A stretch of DNA of 28,193 bases from Methylotenera_A sp040387035 (GTDB taxonomy: Bacteria; Pseudomonadota; Gammaproteobacteria; Burkholderiales; Methylophilaceae). Both the position numbers and the translations under genes were made by a program. The notes beneath the pieces are model-generated. The model saw nothing but the letters and a program-made list of their open reading frames with translations, was not told where the DNA came from and did not search any database. Position 1 is the stretch's first letter. Every line of letters starts with the position of its first letter. The stretch is taken from NCBI GenBank assembly GCA_040387035.1, contig JAZKEN010000006.1, positions 1 to 28,193 of the forward strand. The letters run 5' to 3'. Positions 24,341 through 28,193 of the stretch are shown here, in pieces.

Positions 24341-25606
24341 TTATCCGCTTTCAGCAACCCGTCCCGTTAAGTGTGTAGCAATCAGCTGCATGACCCTCAC
24401 CGTTGCCCCGGTTGAGGCCTGGCTGAAATTCAGGCTGGCTTGCTGCATTTTGCTTCTTTTGTCCGTGTTATCGCGCAAAAACTGGATCTTTTCGCGCAAA
24501 CTTTCTACGCTACCTACTTGTATGGCTGCGCCTGCGCGCACTGCATTTTTGGTGGCTTCGGCAAAGTTGTAAGTATATTTGCCAATAAGGATCGGCTTGC
24601 CCATGCTGGCCGCCTCGATTAAATTTTGCCCGCCAAATTTAAGCAGGCTGCCACCCACAAAGGTAAAATCACAAGCGGCGTAATAGCTGAATAACTCACC
24701 CATGCTATCGCCTAAAACTATTTGTACGTTTTTATCTATCGGCCTTGCTAATTGGCTGCGCCGCACATAGTTTAGCCCCGCCGCCTCAATCAGTTGCGCG
24801 ACTTCATCAAAACGTTGCGGATGGCGCGGCACGATAACGGTTAATAGATTTAAGTCTTTTACCACTTCTAGTATCAAGGCTTCCTCGCCTTCACGCGTGC
24901 TGGCGGCTAAAAACACTAGTTGCTCACCCAGCAATGCGCGCAATTTTAAGCCTTGCTGTGCCGCATCTGCGGGCGGGCGTACATCAAATTTTATATTGCC
25001 CGAAACCTGCACATTTACCGCGCCCAGCATTTGCAGGCGCACCGCATCGGCTGCAGTTTGGGCGGCAATCGCATGCAAGCTTTGCAAGCCTTCTGCCACC
25101 AACTTGCCCAGCTTGCCATAACCGGTGGCCGATTTTTCTGAAAGGCGCGCATTCAGCAGCAATAAGGGGATATCACTTTTTTTACAGGCCGCAATCAAGT
25201 TAAACCATAACTCGGTTTCCATCAGCAAACCGATTTTGGGTTGAAAGTGTTTTAAAAAACGCTGTACGGCAAATGGCAAGTCATAAGGCAAGTAAACGCG
25301 CTGAATGCTATTACCAAATAGCTGTTCACTGGTTTCGCGCCCGGTGGGCGTGGTGTGGCTAAGTAAAATCTGGTGGTCGGGATATTGCGCCTGCAGCGAT
25401 TTAATCAGCGGTTCTGCCGCGCGGGTTTCACCTACCGAAACGCAATGCAGCCAAATAACAGGCTTGCCGGGATTTTGTAAATAGAAACCAAATCGTTCAC
25501 CCCAATGCTGTTTGTAAGCTGGCTGCTTGATACCGCGCCACCATAATTTAAGCGGTACAAAAGGCAGTACCATATACAACAGGATGGAATATAAAAAGCG
25601 ATTCAT
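24341..25606 (-). CDS. waaA: 3-deoxy-D-manno-octulosonic acid (Kdo) transferase
   Basis: About 421 residues. WaaA (KdtA) adds Kdo from CMP-Kdo to lipid IVA at the cytoplasmic face of the inner membrane. It shows the family hallmarks: an N-terminal anchor (FLYSILLYMVLPFVPL), HCVSVGETRAAEPLI (catalytic Glu region), ETELWFNLI, NARLSEKS, and the C-terminal nucleotide-sugar site FVGGSLLKFGGQNLIEAASMGKPILIGKYTYNF. ATG 25606 is preferred; GTG 25621 would add five residues without a better ribosome binding site. It is convergent with the tolC-hydrolase genes and divergent from the ribonucleotide reductase gene. Confidence 0.95.
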   Translation of the reverse strand: MNRFLYSILLYMVLPFVPLKLWWRGIKQPAYKQHWGERFGFYLQNPGKPVIWLHCVSVGETRAAEPLIKSLQAQYPDHQILLSHTTPTGRETSEQLFGNSIQRVYLPYDLPFAVQRFLKHFQPKIGLLMETELWFNLIAACKKSDIPLLLLNARLSEKSATGYGKLGKLVAEGLQSLHAIAAQTAADAVRLQMLGAVNVQVSGNIKFDVRPPADAAQQGLKLRALLGEQLVFLAASTREGEEALILEVVKDLNLLTVIVPRHPQRFDEVAQLIEAAGLNYVRRSQLARPIDKNVQIVLGDSMGELFSYYAACDFTFVGGSLLKFGGQNLIEAASMGKPILIGKYTYNFAEATKNAVRAGAAIQVGSVESLREKIQFLRDNTDKRSKMQQASLNFSQASTGATVRVMQLIATHLTGRVAESG

Positions 25607-25698
25607 ACTGCATTTTCTCACAATTTAGGCCACTGTTCATCGGCTTTGCATAGGCACGCACAGACTGGCTTTTTAAGCGACTGATTTATTTTTTAAAT

Positions 25699-25725
25699 TT
25701 TATAGCCAAGTGAGTAATCACTCAC
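25699..25725 (-). promoter_or_regulatory. Candidate waaA promoter -10 with adjacent palindrome
   Basis: On the minus strand TATAAA (25704-25699) could be a -10 element about 95 bases before waaA. Immediately upstream, 25710-25725 holds a six-base inverted repeat (GTGAGT-N4-ACTCAC), in the place of a promoter spacer, as a repressor site would be. The -35 is poor. No regulator can be named. Confidence 0.4.
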
Positions 25726-25803
25726 CTTAACTCTATGCAAATACTGGCCTCATTTCGGTTAAAAACACACCAAAATGGTGCAAAAAATAGCTTAAAAATA
25801 GGG

Positions 25804-25858
25804 TTGACGAACACAAAATAAAGGCATAAATTTGCATCCAGTGCACAATATGTTGTGT
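25804..25858 (+). promoter_or_regulatory. Promoter of the ribonucleotide reductase gene with NrdR-type boxes
   Basis: TTGACG (25804-25809), a 17-base spacer and TAAATT (25827-25832) make a sigma-70 promoter. GCACAATATGTTGTGT (25843-25858) contains the perfect inverted repeat CACAA-N4-TTGTG and resembles an NrdR box. ACACAAAATAAAGGCA (25811-25826), in the spacer, is a poorer copy with its centre 32 bp away. NrdR boxes come in pairs at whole helical turns, and NrdR represses ribonucleotide reductase genes. The remaining 130 or so bases to the ATG are AT-rich, with no recognisable cobalamin riboswitch. Confidence 0.72.
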
Positions 25859-25999
25859 TTAAGCAGAATATTTTTCATCAAAACGCTGCCAGGCGCTTTG
25901 CAAAGTAAATGCTTAATTAATCAAATCAAAGAGTTAAGTAATTTCATTGATTTTGCGGTCAAAAAAACAAATTAAGTAAAAAAATTAAGGGAGTAAATT

Positions 26000-28165
26000 A
26001 TGCTAAAAGTCGTTGAACCAGCAAACAAACTATCAGAGAACGCCGCTGTTGAAATTCCGCTTCAATCGGTGTCACTGGATATCTGGGACAAAAAGTACCG
26101 ACTTAAAGCAAAAAATGGCGACCATGTTGATCAAAATATCGATGACTCTTACTCCCGCGTAGCGCGTGCCTTGGCTGATGTGGAAACCACAGATGAAAAA
26201 CGCCAGGAATGGCATGAAAAGTTCCTATGGGCATTGCGCCGCGGTGCGATTCCAGCAGGCCGTATTACTTCTAACGCCGGTGCCTTGGAGCATAAGCCAG
26301 CGACATCTACCATCAACTGCACGGTGTCTGGCGTGGTTGAAGACAGCATGGACAATATCCTGAATAAGGTACATGAAGCTGGCTTAACCCTAAAAGCAGG
26401 CTGTGGTATCGGTTACGAATTCTCTACCTTGCGTCCAAAAGGCGCATTCGTGGCAGGCGCAGGCGCTTACACCAGCGGCCCACTGTCTTTTATGGATATC
26501 TACGACAAAATGTGTTTCACCGTTTCCAGCGCCGGTGGCCGCCGCGGTGCACAGATGGCGACTTTTGATATCTCACACCCGGATGTTACCGACTTTATCA
26601 AAGCCAAACGCGAGAATGGCCGTTTACGCCAATTCAATTTGTCATGCCTGATCACCAAAGAATTCATGGAAGCGGTAAAAGCCGATGCGGAATGGAAACT
26701 GGCTTTCCCGGTGACAGAAAAAGAAGCAATCATTGATGGCCTGAACGTCAACGATGAAAGCCAAGTGGTATGGCGCGAGTGGCCGGTTAAAGGTAAATAC
26801 TTGACTAGGGCAGATGGCGTGGATGCTGGCAAGGTAGCCTGCCGAGTGTACAAAACCATTAAAGCGCGCCGCCTGTGGGATGTGATCATGTCCAGCACCT
26901 ACGATTTTGCTGAACCGGGTTTTATCCTGATTGACCGCGTCAACGAAATGAACAATAACTGGTTCTGCGAAAATATCCGCGCAACCAACCCATGTGGCGA
27001 GCAACCATTGCCGCCTTATGGCGCCTGTCTGTTGGGTTCAGTCAACCTGACCAAGTTCGTGAAAAAGCCATTTACCGACGAAGCCTATTTTGACTGGGCT
27101 GAATACCGCGAAGTGGTAGCGATTTTCACCCGCATGCTGGATAACGTGGTTGAAATCAATGGCTTACCGCTGCAACAACAACGCGACGAAATCGCGCGCA
27201 AACGCCGTCACGGTATGGGTTACCTGGGTTTAGGCTCTTCACTCACCATGATGAAAATGAAATACGGCGAAGAGGATTCACTAAAGTTCACCGATGAAGT
27301 CACCCGCATGATGGCAGAAGTAGGCTGGGAAGTAGGCGTGCAATTGGCTGAAGAAAAAGGCGCAGCGCCGATTATGGACGAGAAGTTTGAAATCACGGCC
27401 GATATGCTGGCAAAACGCCCTGAAATGGCGGCAGATGGCATCAAGGTAGGCCAAAAAGTGGCGGGTAAAGTGTTATTGGGTAAATACAGCCGCTACATGC
27501 AACAGTTCCCGGAAGGCTTGCGTAACCAGATCGCCGCTAAGGGCGTGCGCTTTACGCACCATAGCTCCATCGCGCCAACAGGCACGATTTCATTGAGCCT
27601 GGCTAACAACGCCAGCAACGGTATCGAGCCATCGTTTGCCCATCACTATGCGCGTAACGTGATTCGTGAAGGCAAAAAATCCAAAGAGAAAGTCGATGTA
27701 TTCTCATATGAATTGCTGGCTTACCGCGAATTGGTAAATCCAAAAGCCATGCCGTTTAGCGATAAACCGGAAGAGCAATTACCGGATTACTTCCTGGATT
27801 CTTCCACCATCATGGCAAAAGCGCATGTGGATATTCAGGCCGCGTCACAAAAATGGATCGATAGCTCAATCTCAAAAACCATCAATGTGCCAACCGATTA
27901 CGACTTTGAAGATTTCAAAAGCATCTACTTATACGCTTACGATAAAGGCTTGAAAGGTTGTACCACTTTCAGGTTTAACCCAGAGGCTTTCCAAGGCGTA
28001 TTGGTGACAGAGAAAGATCTTGAAAACACCACGTACAAATTTACGCTGGAAGATGGCACAGAATTAGAAGTGAAGGGTAATGAAGAGATTGAATACGATG
28101 GTGAGATACATAGTGCCGCGAATCTTTACGACGCACTTAAGGAAGGCTATTACGGCAAATTCTAA
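26000..28165 (+). CDS. nrdJ: Adenosylcobalamin-dependent (class II) ribonucleotide reductase, large part
   Basis: 721 residues of the ten-stranded ribonucleotide reductase barrel. The first redox cysteine is Cys107 (TSTINCTVSG), the radical-site motif N-P-C-G-E is at 330-334 (Cys332, Glu334), and the second redox cysteine is Cys343 (YGACLLGSVNL). There is no ATP-cone at the N terminus. The protein ends in EGYYGKF without the C-terminal cysteine pair that recycles the active site. The length and ending match the NrdJa half of the split enzyme of Pseudomonas, so a small NrdJb partner is expected just past the window edge. It makes deoxyribonucleotides with or without oxygen but needs vitamin B12. 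GGGAG lies seven bases before the ATG. Regulation is probably by NrdR. Confidence 0.92.
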   Translation: MLKVVEPANKLSENAAVEIPLQSVSLDIWDKKYRLKAKNGDHVDQNIDDSYSRVARALADVETTDEKRQEWHEKFLWALRRGAIPAGRITSNAGALEHKPATSTINCTVSGVVEDSMDNILNKVHEAGLTLKAGCGIGYEFSTLRPKGAFVAGAGAYTSGPLSFMDIYDKMCFTVSSAGGRRGAQMATFDISHPDVTDFIKAKRENGRLRQFNLSCLITKEFMEAVKADAEWKLAFPVTEKEAIIDGLNVNDESQVVWREWPVKGKYLTRADGVDAGKVACRVYKTIKARRLWDVIMSSTYDFAEPGFILIDRVNEMNNNWFCENIRATNPCGEQPLPPYGACLLGSVNLTKFVKKPFTDEAYFDWAEYREVVAIFTRMLDNVVEINGLPLQQQRDEIARKRRHGMGYLGLGSSLTMMKMKYGEEDSLKFTDEVTRMMAEVGWEVGVQLAEEKGAAPIMDEKFEITADMLAKRPEMAADGIKVGQKVAGKVLLGKYSRYMQQFPEGLRNQIAAKGVRFTHHSSIAPTGTISLSLANNASNGIEPSFAHHYARNVIREGKKSKEKVDVFSYELLAYRELVNPKAMPFSDKPEEQLPDYFLDSSTIMAKAHVDIQAASQKWIDSSISKTINVPTDYDFEDFKSIYLYAYDKGLKGCTTFRFNPEAFQGVLVTEKDLENTTYKFTLEDGTELEVKGNEEIEYDGEIHSAANLYDALKEGYYGKF

Positions 28166-28193
28166 ATTTAACTGATTAAAACGACTGCGCTCA

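Noticed and set aside
25622..25999. Cobalamin riboswitch before the B12-dependent reductase gene
   Set aside because: A GCCACTG string occurs near 25630, but none of the other conserved blocks of that riboswitch follow, and it lies far upstream of the promoter I can see.

Overview
The window looks like chromosomal DNA of a Gram-negative betaproteobacterium, most plausibly a methylotroph of the Methylophilaceae. This is a guess from protein style, moderate GC and gene order (pcm-tolC-waaA, split class II ribonucleotide reductase); no marker gene is present to prove it. There are 20 protein genes of ordinary size plus one 46-residue membrane ORF. I saw no rRNA, tRNA, insertion sequence or CRISPR array.

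Layout. 118-1271: a Rnk/GreA-type domain fused to four membrane helices, and a small GIY-YIG-like protein. 1330-3446: thiC with terminator, TPP riboswitch and promoter; its start is best read as TTG at 3280. 3568-3770: a small membrane ORF with its own terminator, which lies inside the 3' end of the convergent neighbour. 3720-7366 (minus strand): a tight four-gene operon of thermostable-hemolysin family protein, acyl-adenylating ligase, haem-oxygenase-like diiron enzyme and short-chain dehydrogenase. 7367-7648: a divergent control region. 7649-11963 (plus): a translationally coupled envelope operon of YejM-like membrane sulfatase-fold protein, PAP2 phosphatase and EptA-type phosphoethanolamine transferase. 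11966-16590: a PstS-like periplasmic protein, an outer-membrane barrel, and a sensor kinase/NtrC-type regulator pair. 16619-21614: a TetR-regulated RND efflux operon. 21658-25606: pcm, a TolC-family protein, an isochorismatase-fold hydrolase and waaA. 25804-28165: an adenosylcobalamin-dependent ribonucleotide reductase large part behind a promoter with NrdR-type boxes.

The most interesting part is 3720-16590. The 282-bp divergent region carries a textbook sigma-54 promoter facing the hemolysin-family operon (TGGCAC-N5-TTGCA) and a second GG-N10-GC sigma-54 promoter facing the envelope operon. Between them lie two perfect TGCAAA-N-TTTGCA palindromes 33 bp apart, placed where sigma-54 enhancer sites normally sit for both promoters. 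A two-component system whose regulator has the sigma-54-contacting GAFTGA motif is encoded 8 kb downstream, beside two candidate envelope sensing or transport proteins. My reading is one regulon that couples synthesis of a small acyl-derived molecule (product unknown) to remodelling of lipid A and the envelope, switched by the local kinase/regulator pair. The promoters, palindromes and domain calls are visible; the link between regulator and sites, and the product, are inference.
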